Both the position numbers and the translations under genes were made by a program. The notes below the pieces were generated by a model. That model saw nothing but the letters and a program-made list of their open reading frames with translations, had not been told where the DNA came from and searched no databases. A stretch of DNA of 64,000 nt from Rosistilla oblonga (GTDB taxonomy: Bacteria > Planctomycetota > Planctomycetia > Pirellulales > Pirellulaceae): positions 6,827,339 to 6,891,338 of the forward strand of contig NZ_CP036292.1 in assembly GCF_007751715.1 (NCBI RefSeq), written 5' to 3'. Shown here in pieces: positions 34,190 through 42,808 of the stretch. How positions within the stretch are numbered: the stretch's first letter is position 1; each line of letters begins with the position of its first letter.

Positions 34190-35638
34190 TCAAGCTGCAA
34201 CTTTCAGCGATTTTGCCGCCGTCTGCTTCAGGAACTCGACAGCTCGCATCAGCTGTGGATCCTGCTCGATCGCGTGGCGATCCGCTGGCGGTTCTTTCCC
34301 AGTGTCGGCCGCCGATGCAGCCTCATCGGGCGACTCTGCCGTGTCGGCCGCGTCGGGAGTGTCGGCTTTTGCCTCCGCCGGTTTCTCCGCCTCTTCCTCC
34401 GTCGCAGTCTTCACGACGGGAACCTCAGTCCCACCTGGCATGATCGGGTAGGCGGCGCTTTGCAGTCGCTTCATCGCGGCCATCCGTTGGTCGTCGGACA
34501 TCTTGACCTCGAAACCGTCGCTGGGACGAACGCCCCAAGCGTCTTCGTCAGTCGAACCCTCCAGGCGATGGATGTTCTCGCCGTTGGGGCGGTAGTAGCG
34601 GGCGGTGGTCAGTTTCAACGCGCTGCGTCCCGATTCCAGCGGCAGCACGTTTTGAACGGTCCCCTTGCCGAACGTCCGCTCGCCGATGACCGTTGCTCGG
34701 CGGTGATCCTTCAAGCTCGCAGCGACGATCTCGCTGGCGCTGGCCGAATCACCATCGATCATGATCACAAGCGGTTTGTCGTCGTCGACAAGCACTCCCG
34801 AGGTCGCCGAGAACTCCGCCTCCAGCTTGCCGCCGCGGCCGCGGGTCGTCACGATCACTTCGTCTTCGAGAAACATGTCGGCGATATCGACAGCCGCCGA
34901 CAGCAGCCCGCCTTGATTCTGCCGCAGGTCGATGATCAACGAATCAAAATCGTTGTCCAATTGTTCCAGTGCCGCGGTGACCTCTTCGACGGTCTGTTCG
35001 GCGAACGTCGTCACGCGGATGTAGGCGATCCGCGGCTCTTCACGCAGCCGGAACACCCAGTTGTTTTCGGAATCGCGGTAATCTCCCAGCACCGATTCCA
35101 GCGGGATCCAAGCGCGCTGCACTTCGACTTCCAAAGTTTGATCGCCTCGCTGGACCAGGATTGAAACGACAGTCCCCTCGGGGCCGCGCAACAAATCGCT
35201 GACCTTTCCGATTTCGAGCCCTTCGGTTGTCGTCCCATCGACTTCCATGATCCGGTCTCCCGGTCGCAGCCCCGCCTTAAACGCGGGCGTTGCAAATAGA
35301 GGCGTCACGACGCGCACGCGGTCCTCTTTGTCGGGCTGTTCGACGATGATCCCGATCCCGGCAAACCGCTGCTGCAGCGCGTCTTGGAAATGGCCGTACG
35401 AACTGGGATCGATGAACTGCGAATAGGGATCCAACTGGCTCACCACACCCTGCATCGCTCCATCGACCAAAGCGCGGTGGTCGACCGGATCGACATAATA
35501 GCGATCGATCATCGAGATCGCGTCTCCGACCGGGCCGGCGTGTTTCATTCGATCGGCCTTCAAATAACAGGCGATCGAGACGATCATCACCGCCACAATG
35601 ACATAGGTGTTGCGAACAGGCATTATCAATCCGACCAA
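34190..35638 (-). CDS. ctpA: C-terminal processing protease, S41 family
   Basis: 482 residues. One N-terminal hydrophobic segment (V-I-V-A-V-M-I-V-S-I-A-C-Y-L) anchors it or is a signal peptide. A PDZ domain follows (G-L-R-P-G-D-R-I-M-E-V-D-G), then the S41 catalytic core with I-D-L-R-Q-N-Q-G-G-L, catalytic Ser in D-S-A-S-A-S-E and Lys in F-G-K-G-T-V-Q. An acidic Ala-rich stretch and a short tail end it. Such proteases act in the periplasm on the C-termini of envelope proteins. The start could be 35638 or 35623. Confidence 0.93.
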   Translation of the reverse strand: MVGLIMPVRNTYVIVAVMIVSIACYLKADRMKHAGPVGDAISMIDRYYVDPVDHRALVDGAMQGVVSQLDPYSQFIDPSSYGHFQDALQQRFAGIGIIVEQPDKEDRVRVVTPLFATPAFKAGLRPGDRIMEVDGTTTEGLEIGKVSDLLRGPEGTVVSILVQRGDQTLEVEVQRAWIPLESVLGDYRDSENNWVFRLREEPRIAYIRVTTFAEQTVEEVTAALEQLDNDFDSLIIDLRQNQGGLLSAAVDIADMFLEDEVIVTTRGRGGKLEAEFSATSGVLVDDDKPLVIMIDGDSASASEIVAASLKDHRRATVIGERTFGKGTVQNVLPLESGRSALKLTTARYYRPNGENIHRLEGSTDEDAWGVRPSDGFEVKMSDDQRMAAMKRLQSAAYPIMPGGTEVPVVKTATEEEAEKPAEAKADTPDAADTAESPDEAASAADTGKEPPADRHAIEQDPQLMRAVEFLKQTAAKSLKVAA

Positions 35639-36177
35639 CGATCAGCAAGAGGAAAACAAAGGCGATTCGGGCGGCGACCGACGGGAAACGGTCGCGCCAA
35701 AGGAGCGGCAATCCGTCGCGGCCCCCACTCTGTTGAGCCTATCCGATCGCCGCATCTTTTGCCAGCTTCGAAGGCTTGCACGATGCGTGAAACCTCCCAG
35801 CGGTAGCGGAAAAGCCGCGGAGGCGGCGGCAGCATAGAGTCAGGGCCGCAGGCTCGACCATTTGCATAGCCCAGGCCATCGGCCTGGGGTCTAGTGGCGA
35901 TGATTGACATGGTTGGGCTGTAGGCCCGGTCGATTGTCACCACCTCCCCCGGGGCGTTGCCCCTTCGCCTGTTGTGAAATGAAACCGGGCGACGTCGGCT
36001 GATACCCAGCCCTGCAGGCTGGGCTATGCAAATTGCTGGACCTTCGGCCCGCGACAGGCGTGCCAGGAATGTGCCTGTCCCCTTTCGCCCCTCACGCGTG
36101 TCGTGCTACCGCAGCTTCGATTCGGTTTGCATGCGATCGCGTTGTGCGGCGGGTTCACCTTGGACGCGAAGCCCAAA
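35639..36177. repeat. Intergenic region with dispersed pieces of the array repeat family
   Basis: No gene supported in about 540 bp. Pieces near 35800-35900 (AAGCCGCGGAGGCGGCGG, CATAGCCCAGGCCATCGGCC) and 36000-36055 (CCCAGCCCTGCAGGCTGGGC, then CTATGCAAATTGCTGGACC) share words and hairpins with arrays A and B, but are rearranged. Confidence 0.55.
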
Positions 36178-36954
36178 CTACCGGCGGCGTTTCCAACCGA
36201 TTTCGGGCCCACCAGGGCGGGTGATGAAAAGAGTCAGCAGCAGGCCCGACAACAGCCCCACACCGACGAACATCACAAACGGCAGCGGTGAATCGGACAG
36301 CCGCCAGCCCTCGGTGAAGACGGTACTAAACATCGCCGCCAGCGTGGCGATCGGAAAGAACATTGCCAACAGGACGTTCAACCGATGGGATGCCCGAGCC
36401 ATCCGATCGCTCGCTTCGGCCTGCTGTTCGGCGCGGCGAACCACCGCGACGTCCATCGCATTTTTGGCGTCGCCGTACAGCAGTTCCGCCGTCCGCGAAA
36501 TCTCGTAAGCCCGGTCGCGGCATTCGATCAGGTCGCGGTCCTGCGGAACCTCTTTGCGAGCCTCCTCCAAGACCTGCAACATATTTCGCGACGCTCGCAG
36601 CAAGGGCGATAGCCGTTCGAGCAACTGCAGGTACTGGTCGGCATGCAGCGCCTCGGTCTCCCGCTGCTCCGACGCATCCAACGCGGCGGCGTATTGATCC
36701 AAATGTTTGTGCAGCGCCGCCGGGCCAGCTCCCGAATCGGAACTGTGCCACGTCCCCGAGGTTTCCCGCCAGAAGAACCGCCCCGTTCGCGTCGTATCAT
36801 CCGCTCCGGGAACGACGTGCAACACCAGCAACAAATGACCGTCGGCCAGCATCGCGCGCTGGCGGCCCGCGGTCGATCCCAAGCGATGCCGAAACTCTTC
36901 GGGCAACTGCCACATCGGCGGCAACAGTTGACGTTTAGGCTTTGTCGGACTCAT
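36178..36954 (-). CDS. CorA-like protein with two C-terminal membrane helices
   Basis: 258 residues. A soluble helical N-terminal part (coiled coil at about residues 100-190) leads to A-S-H-R-L-N-V-L-L-A-M-F-F-P-I-A-T-L-A-A-M-F, very like the long stalk helix and first membrane helix of CorA metal channels. A second helix (PFVMFVGVGLLSGLLLTLF) follows with a basic tail. The G-M-N selectivity motif between the helices is missing (T-V-F-T-E-G-W instead), so ion transport is uncertain. The neighbouring gene on the same strand encodes an ABC ATPase 80 bp upstream. Confidence 0.68.
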   Translation of the reverse strand: MSPTKPKRQLLPPMWQLPEEFRHRLGSTAGRQRAMLADGHLLLVLHVVPGADDTTRTGRFFWRETSGTWHSSDSGAGPAALHKHLDQYAAALDASEQRETEALHADQYLQLLERLSPLLRASRNMLQVLEEARKEVPQDRDLIECRDRAYEISRTAELLYGDAKNAMDVAVVRRAEQQAEASDRMARASHRLNVLLAMFFPIATLAAMFSTVFTEGWRLSDSPLPFVMFVGVGLLSGLLLTLFITRPGGPEIGWKRRR

Positions 36955-37034
36955 CAGTTCCCCCCTCGTTCAAATCGATTCAACCGGCGGCGTTGTCGCA
37001 CCGCTTCAATCGACGCCCCACGTAATGAAAAGGC

Positions 37035-37742
37035 CTACACATTTCCTGCTTCCCCCGCCACGCTTCCATGTCGCTCGCCGACAACCTGCCCGGCTTGCAG
37101 TTGGATCTGGCGATCGGTCATCCGATCGATCTGCTCGCCGCTGTGACTGGTCCAAACGATCGACCGCTGTGGATCCGCCGCTTGCCAATCGCTAATCATC
37201 GCTTCGACGCGACGAGTCAATTCAGCATCCATCGACGCCGTCGCTTCATCGAACAGCACGACGATCGGATCCAACTGCAGCGCTCGCAGCAGCGCAAACA
37301 ACTGCCGCTCGCCGCCGCTGGCTTGCATCATCGGCCCTCGCGGCAAATCCACATTCAACCCACACGCGTCGATCCAAGCCGCGATCCGATCGGCGTCGTA
37401 GCGGCGATCTCGATGGATCTTCCATTCAAACGGCGACCGCAGAAATTCTTCGACAGTCCCATCGGTGACCGGGACCAATTGAGGCAGATACATCGCACGG
37501 CTGCGGAATCCGGGCACCTCGCTTCCAACAACCGGTTGCCCCTGCCATAAGATGCGGCCTTCTTGCACCGGATCCAACAAAACCATCGACCGCATCAAAA
37601 CAGTCTTCCCTGCGCCGCTGGAACCGACCAAACCGATCCGTTCTCCGGCAGCGATCGACATCGAAACCCGATCGATCAACACGCGACCGGTGGCGGAATC
37701 GCGGCGGGTGATCTGTTCGGCGGTCAGTAGCGGTGCAGCCAA
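37035..37742 (-). CDS. ABC transporter ATP-binding protein (FetA/YbbL-like)
   Basis: 235 residues. Walker A is G-S-S-G-A-G-K-T, the signature A-S-G-G-E-R-Q, Walker B V-V-L-F-D-E-A-T and the H-loop W-T-S-H-S. The short Q-loop region and overall length resemble FetA/YbbL ATPases, which work with the FetB permease in iron export. No permease gene is adjacent; the next gene downstream encodes the CorA-like protein, which is not a FetB. The partner must be elsewhere, or the two neighbours form an unconventional pair. Confidence 0.85.
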   Translation of the reverse strand: MAAPLLTAEQITRRDSATGRVLIDRVSMSIAAGERIGLVGSSGAGKTVLMRSMVLLDPVQEGRILWQGQPVVGSEVPGFRSRAMYLPQLVPVTDGTVEEFLRSPFEWKIHRDRRYDADRIAAWIDACGLNVDLPRGPMMQASGGERQLFALLRALQLDPIVVLFDEATASMDAELTRRVEAMISDWQAADPQRSIVWTSHSGEQIDRMTDRQIQLQAGQVVGERHGSVAGEAGNV

Positions 37743-37840
37743 GGCGGTAAAACTCAGGTGGTGTCGTTCTGGAAGTTCGCCGATTATAAGCAGCCAGCAA
37801 GCAGCCTTCTAGGTTTAACCGCAATCCAGTTCAACGAAGC

Positions 37841-37909
37841 GTAGTGGACGAGGCTACGAGTCCCAACGATTTGGTCTGCTGCAAAAGGACTCGTAACCTC
37901 GTCCACTAC
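37841..37909. repeat. Long near-perfect inverted repeat between operons
   Basis: GTAGTGGACGAGGCTACGAGTCC on the left (37841-37863) and its complement on the right (37887-37909) match at 22 of 23 positions around a 23-nt loop. It sits between the ABC ATPase gene and the reductase gene and could act as a REP-like terminator; there is no T tract. Confidence 0.7.
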
Positions 37910-38001
37910 TTCCCGCCGCTAATTCATTGGACGGTCCGAAGAGCCTGCGGCTTGCCCGGACAACATATTGCGACGTGCTTCGCCGACACCGCTCCGAGCG
38001 A

Positions 38002-38754
38002 TTAGACCAGCCAACCGCCGTTGACGTGCAGCGTCTGGCCGGTCATGTAATCGGCCAGCGGGCTGCACAGAAACAGGATCGCGTTGGCAATTTCCGCCGG
38101 TTCACCAAATCGTCCCAAAGGAATTTGCTTCAGCATCTCGGCGCGGGCCGCTTCGGGAATCGAAGCTCCCATCTCGGTCAGCACCACGCCGGGAGCGACC
38201 GCGTTGACGGTGATCCTTCGGCTGGCCAGTTCCTTGCTGATCGCTTTGGTCAGTCCGACCACGCCCGCTTTGGCAGCTGAATAATTCGCCTGGCCGAAGA
38301 AGCCAGTAAAGCCGGAGATCGATGTCATGTTAACGATCCGCCCGCCATCGGCGATCCGCTCCGACGCCTCTTTGCAAACGCGATAGACGCCCGACAGGTT
38401 CGTATCGATCACCGAACCCCATTCGTCATCGGACATCTTCTTCAGCGTGCGGTCTCGCAAGATCGCCGCGTTGTTGACGACGATGTCCAACGATCCAAAG
38501 TGCCCGACCACGGCATCAAACATCGCTGCGATCGAATCGCGATCGCGGACGTCTCCTTCGACCGCCTTCGCCCGCGACCCCAAGCCGCTGGCCGCCTGCT
38601 CGGCTCGCTGCTGGTTCACCCCCGCAGCGTCCTGGAAGTAGGTCAACACGACGTTGGCTCCAGCGGCGTGCAGCGTCGTCGCCGTCTGCAGTCCCAGCCC
38701 TTGTCCGCCACCGGTAACCACGGCTGTCTTCTGTGTCAGGTCGATGCTGATCAT
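38002..38754 (-). CDS. Short-chain dehydrogenase, FabG/acetoacetyl-CoA-reductase-like
   Basis: 250 residues, a classical SDR. The NADP-binding T-G-G-G-Q-G-L-G, N-N-A-A, catalytic Ser in M-T-S-I-S-G, Y-S-A-A-K and the terminal H-V-N-G-G-W are visible. A reductase of 3-oxoacyl thioesters is the likeliest activity. In this operon it could interconvert acetoacetyl-CoA and 3-hydroxybutyryl-CoA, linking to polyhydroxybutyrate chemistry, but substrate cannot be read from sequence. It follows the permease gene with 54 bp between. Confidence 0.88.
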   Translation of the reverse strand: MISIDLTQKTAVVTGGGQGLGLQTATTLHAAGANVVLTYFQDAAGVNQQRAEQAASGLGSRAKAVEGDVRDRDSIAAMFDAVVGHFGSLDIVVNNAAILRDRTLKKMSDDEWGSVIDTNLSGVYRVCKEASERIADGGRIVNMTSISGFTGFFGQANYSAAKAGVVGLTKAISKELASRRITVNAVAPGVVLTEMGASIPEAARAEMLKQIPLGRFGEPAEIANAILFLCSPLADYMTGQTLHVNGGWLV

Positions 38755-38808
38755 TGTCTTTTATTCGTTTGTAGAGGAAGGGATGTCATCGCGACGAAGC
38801 GTCTGCTG

Positions 38809-40206
38809 TCAAACCAATCCGGTCCATTGATAGATCGCAATCACGACAAAGACCGCCAGCGTCTTGATCAATGTAATTCCAAAGATGTTCCCATACGCTT
38901 GGCGATGTGTCAGCCCGGAGACAGCCAACAGCGTGATCACTGCGCCGTTGTGAGGCAGCGTGTCCATCCCGCCGCTGGCCATCGAAGCGACTCGATGGAA
39001 GACCTCCAACGGAATCGCGGCGGCTTCCGCATTGGCGATGAACGTTTCGGACATCGCCGCCAACGCGATGCTCAAACCGCCCGATGCCGATCCTGTGATC
39101 CCAGCCAATGTCGTCACGGTCACCGCTTCGTTGACCAACGGATTGGGGATCCATCGCAGCGCATCGGAAACGATCAAGAAACCTGGCAACGCAGCGATCA
39201 CCGCCCCAAATCCGTATTCCGATGCCGTGTTGGTCGCGGCCAACAACGCTCCTGCGATCGCCGGCTTCGTCCCCTCGGATAGCTTTTTGAACAGATGCCG
39301 CCAAGCCAGCAACATGACCGTCAAGATTCCCAGGATCAGCGCCGCTTCGATCGACCAGATCGCCGAGATTTTGGCGACGTCCTGAACAACCGGTTCCGAT
39401 GTCCCAACAACCGCTGGAATAAATGCGTGCGATTCACCGTACAGTCGCGGAATCGCACCGGTCAGGATTTTGTTAGCGACCGCAACGACCAGTAGCGGCA
39501 GCATGGCGAGCCAGGGCGAAGGAAGCCGATCGTGCTCAAACGCCGCAGGTTCGTTCAACAAGACGTCGCCATAACCTTCTTCGTTCGCGGCGGCGACGCG
39601 GACACGCCACTCCAAAAACAGCAGACCTGCCAACAGCGTGAACAGCCCGCCCAGGATCCCCAACCACGGCGCCGCGTAGATGTCGGTCTTGAAGAATGCC
39701 GCGGGGATCACGTTCTGGATTTGAGGCGTTCCGGGAAACGAATCCATCGTGAAACTGAACGCTCCCAAAGCGATCGTCGCGGGGATCAATCGCTTCGGAA
39801 TTCCGCTCTGACGAAACAATTCGGCGGCAAACGGATAGACGGCAAAGACCGCCACAAACAGCGACACGCCGCCATAAGTCAGCAGCGCACTGACGATCAC
39901 GATCGACAGCACCGAGCGTTGGCGTCCCAGTAATTCGATGATCGCCGACGCGATCGATTTCGCAAATCCCGACAGCTCCATCGTTTTGCCGAAGACCGCG
40001 CCCAGCAGAAAGATCGGGAAGTAGAGCTTAAAGAAGCCCGCCATCTTGTCCATGAACAGCCCCGTGAACATCGGGGCGACTTCCGCCGGGGAGGTCAACA
40101 ACACGGCTCCCATCGCTGCCAGCGGAGCGAACAGGATCACGCTGTAGCCGCGATAGGCGGCGAGCATCAAAAAACCGAGTGCCGCAAGGATGATCAGGAG
40201 GTTCAT
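38809..40206 (-). CDS. GntP-family permease, probable 3-hydroxybutyrate or related acid transporter
   Basis: 465 residues with about 12 membrane helices. The GntP/CitM-type pattern includes A-M-S-E-T-F-I-A-N-A-E, S-M-A-S-G-G-M-D-T-L-P-H-N-G-A, D-S-F-P-G-T-P-Q-I-Q-N and G-F-G-A-V-I. I start it at ATG 40206, overlapping the bdhA stop by ATGA; the frame runs far upstream only as a shadow of bdhA. Placement within a ketone-body operon suggests uptake of 3-hydroxybutyrate or acetoacetate. Confidence 0.85.
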   Translation of the reverse strand: MNLLIILAALGFLMLAAYRGYSVILFAPLAAMGAVLLTSPAEVAPMFTGLFMDKMAGFFKLYFPIFLLGAVFGKTMELSGFAKSIASAIIELLGRQRSVLSIVIVSALLTYGGVSLFVAVFAVYPFAAELFRQSGIPKRLIPATIALGAFSFTMDSFPGTPQIQNVIPAAFFKTDIYAAPWLGILGGLFTLLAGLLFLEWRVRVAAANEEGYGDVLLNEPAAFEHDRLPSPWLAMLPLLVVAVANKILTGAIPRLYGESHAFIPAVVGTSEPVVQDVAKISAIWSIEAALILGILTVMLLAWRHLFKKLSEGTKPAIAGALLAATNTASEYGFGAVIAALPGFLIVSDALRWIPNPLVNEAVTVTTLAGITGSASGGLSIALAAMSETFIANAEAAAIPLEVFHRVASMASGGMDTLPHNGAVITLLAVSGLTHRQAYGNIFGITLIKTLAVFVVIAIYQWTGLV

Positions 40207-40967
40207 TGCGCGGTCCAGCCACCATCGATTGTGAGCGTTTGGCCTGTGACGTTCCGAGCCAACGGGCTGGCCAGATATTCGATCGCCGCGGCGACCTCGT
40301 CGCATTCGATAAACGCCTTCTTCGGCATCGGTGCCAACATCACTTGATCGATCACTTCGGCTTCGGTTATCCCGCGTGCGATCGCTTGGTCGCCGATCTG
40401 CGCGTCGACCAGCGGCGTCCGAATGTAAGCGGGGCAGATGACGTTGCTGGTGATCTCCGAACCAGCTGTCTCGAGCGCCAACACCTTCGAAAAGCCAAGG
40501 ATCGCGTGCTTGGCAGCCGTATACGCCGTCTTGTACGGCGACGCCACCAACGAATGAATCGAACCGATATGGATCATGCGGCCATATCCCGCGGCTCGCA
40601 TTCCCGGCAACACGGCTCGCGACATCAAGAACGTTCCCTTGACCATCACGTCGAACAACTGCTCCCACTTCGCCAGCGGAAAATCTTCCAACGGGGCGAC
40701 ATGCTGCAAGCCAGCGTTGTTGATCAAAATGTCGATCGGGCCGACGCGAGCAAGTAAATCCTGGACATTCTGTTCACTCGACACATCCAATTGATGAGCC
40801 TGCGCCGCACCTCCCGCAGCCACGATCTCCGCAGCCGTCTGTTCGGCTCGCGACAAATCGAGATCGGTTGCCAGAATCGTGTGTCCTTGCCCGGCCAGGC
40901 AGATCCCAAGCCCACGCCCCAATCCGCTGCCAGCACCGCTGATCAAAACTGTACGCTTCACGAGCAA
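40203..40967 (-). CDS. bdhA: D-3-hydroxybutyrate dehydrogenase
   Basis: 254 residues, SDR family. It oxidises 3-hydroxybutyrate to acetoacetate with NAD+. The BDH-specific stretches are present: N-N-A-G-L-Q-H-V-A-P-L-E-D-F-P, S-I-H-S-L-V-A-S, Y-T-A-A-K-H-A, I-C-P-A-Y-I-R-T-P-L-V-D-A-Q-I and the end D-G-G-W-T-A-Q. It overlaps the ligase gene by 10 bp and the permease by 4 bp. Confidence 0.92.
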   Translation of the reverse strand: MLVKRTVLISGAGSGLGRGLGICLAGQGHTILATDLDLSRAEQTAAEIVAAGGAAQAHQLDVSSEQNVQDLLARVGPIDILINNAGLQHVAPLEDFPLAKWEQLFDVMVKGTFLMSRAVLPGMRAAGYGRMIHIGSIHSLVASPYKTAYTAAKHAILGFSKVLALETAGSEITSNVICPAYIRTPLVDAQIGDQAIARGITEAEVIDQVMLAPMPKKAFIECDEVAAAIEYLASPLARNVTGQTLTIDGGWTAQ

Positions 40968-42808
40968 CCTTTTGCATGTTGGAGGTATTGATCGCGGAGC
41001 ACGCGTCGCATGACTTTGTTCGACGCGGTTCGTGGCATCACATCGACAGGAATGATGTCGTGGATTTTGAACAACGGATTCAATTCTTTTCGAATCGCCG
41101 ATTGCATCGCCGCCATCAGCTCCTTTTTGTCGACCGTCACGTCTTTCGCAAGCACCACGTAGATCACCAGTTGGCTAGGACCACCGTCGGGCGCGACGCC
41201 GATCGCCGCCGTTTCGGAGAGCCCCGCGACGCCTTGCAACACGCGTTCGATCTCCGCCGAACCGACTTTGATCCCACCCAGGTTCATCGTATCGTCGGCT
41301 CGCCCCATCGCTCGCCAGCCCCCAGCGGGAATCCGCTGGATCTGGTCGCCATGCCGTCGCAAAACGTCCCCTTCATGACGGCACGGGGTCGCTGCATAAT
41401 ACGATTTGTGGTGGTCCCTGTTCAACAATTGCGTCGACATCCCGATCGTCGGAGGGACAAGAAACGCCTCGCCGCTGTCGGCTGGTTGTCCCTCGGCGTC
41501 CAAGATCACCATTTCGGTACCAAGCGTCGGCGTGTTGAACTCACCGACTTTGCAAGGCAGCGCGAGCGTCGATACGATGTAGCCGCCGCCGAGCTCCGTG
41601 CCACCACAATATTCGATGACCGGTCGACCGCCAGCCTGCTCCATCAACCACCGCATATCGTCCGCGGCGGAGCATTCGCCGGTCGTACTGAACAGCTCGA
41701 TCGAACTCCAATCGAGCCCTTGAGCCGCGTCCACAGCTCGCCACGTTTTCACCAGACTGGGAATCACTCCCAACATCGTCGTCCGCGCGTCCTGAACAAA
41801 CCGGCAGAACTCCGCACCGGTGGGCGATCCGTAGTAGAGTCCCATCGAAGCCCGATTCATCAGTGCAGAGAAGATCAGCCACGGGCCCATCATCCAACCG
41901 ATATTAGTTGGCCAAACAGCGACGTCGCCCGGCTGGATGTTCTGGTGGAAGTGGGAATCGGCCGCGCATTTGATCGGCGTCGTATGCGTCCACGGAATCA
42001 CTTTGGGATCGCCCGTCGTTCCCGACGAGAACAGGATGTTCATCGGATCCGAGGGCTCGCAAACCGCAACCGGCGCGTCCTCGTCATCGCCAAGAAAATC
42101 GCTCCAGTGACAATCTCCATCGCGCAGCTCGGCCGTCGACCCTTCGGAGACGACGATCGCCGCCGGCGCATCGGCTTGCTTGACGCCAGCGAACAACGGA
42201 TGCGATTTCCCACCGCGGCGGAAGACATCTTGAGTGAAGATTCCGACGGCGCCAGAGAGTTTCAGCCGCGTCGCGATTTCTTTGGGTTGGAAGCTGTCGG
42301 CGATACTGACAGCGACACAGCCAGCCCACGCGATGCCGAGATAGATCGCAACGCATTCGACAGTCATCGGCATCAAGATCGCAATCGCATCGCCAGGCTT
42401 GTAGCCGCGCCGCCGCAGCCCATCGGCGACTCGCGACGCAAACGCCCGCAATTCACGAACGGTCAACGTTTCCAATTCGCCCCCTTCGTGCTGATAGATG
42501 ATCGCCGTCGAATCGGCAGCCGCGTTAAAGCAGCTCTCGACAATGTTCAACTTCCCGCCGGGGAACCACTTCGGCGAGGCGACTCCTTCGGAAACATCGA
42601 CGATCCGATCGAAGGGCGTCTGGAAAGGAATCGCCAATCGTTCGACGACCGACTCCCAAAACAGTTCGCGACGCTGGATCGACCAATCGTGCAAGGCTTC
42701 GTAATTGTCGACGCCGGCGCGCTGCATCAGCCAAGCCACGTTGGTGGCGTCGATCGTTTCCTGGGTTGGTTCCCAGATCCCACATTGTTTCACTTCGACA
42801 GCTTTCAC
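40958..42808 (-). CDS. Acyl-CoA synthetase, probable acetoacetate-CoA ligase
   Basis: 616 residues, ANL superfamily. The ATP-binding motif F-S-S-G-T-T-G-D-P-K, Y-C-G-G-T-E-L-G-G-G and the hinge/C-terminal R-A-D-D-T-M-N-L-G-G-I-K-V are clear, and K-W-F-P-G-G-K-L-N-I-V-E resembles acetyl/acetoacetyl-CoA synthetases. The neighbours (thiolase and 3-hydroxybutyrate dehydrogenase) make acetoacetate the expected substrate, but that assignment is contextual. Overlaps: ATGA with thiolase, 10 bp with bdhA. Confidence 0.85.
   Translation of the reverse strand: MKAVEVKQCGIWEPTQETIDATNVAWLMQRAGVDNYEALHDWSIQRRELFWESVVERLAIPFQTPFDRIVDVSEGVASPKWFPGGKLNIVESCFNAAADSTAIIYQHEGGELETLTVRELRAFASRVADGLRRRGYKPGDAIAILMPMTVECVAIYLGIAWAGCVAVSIADSFQPKEIATRLKLSGAVGIFTQDVFRRGGKSHPLFAGVKQADAPAAIVVSEGSTAELRDGDCHWSDFLGDDEDAPVAVCEPSDPMNILFSSGTTGDPKVIPWTHTTPIKCAADSHFHQNIQPGDVAVWPTNIGWMMGPWLIFSALMNRASMGLYYGSPTGAEFCRFVQDARTTMLGVIPSLVKTWRAVDAAQGLDWSSIELFSTTGECSAADDMRWLMEQAGGRPVIEYCGGTELGGGYIVSTLALPCKVGEFNTPTLGTEMVILDAEGQPADSGEAFLVPPTIGMSTQLLNRDHHKSYYAATPCRHEGDVLRRHGDQIQRIPAGGWRAMGRADDTMNLGGIKVGSAEIERVLQGVAGLSETAAIGVAPDGGPSQLVIYVVLAKDVTVDKKELMAAMQSAIRKELNPLFKIHDIIPVDVMPRTASNKVMRRVLRDQYLQHAKGCS

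Noticed and set aside
40207-40668. Longer N-terminus for the GntP permease
   Set aside because: It overlaps bdhA almost entirely and lacks membrane helices; the ATG at 40206 has ATGA coupling and starts directly with a helix.
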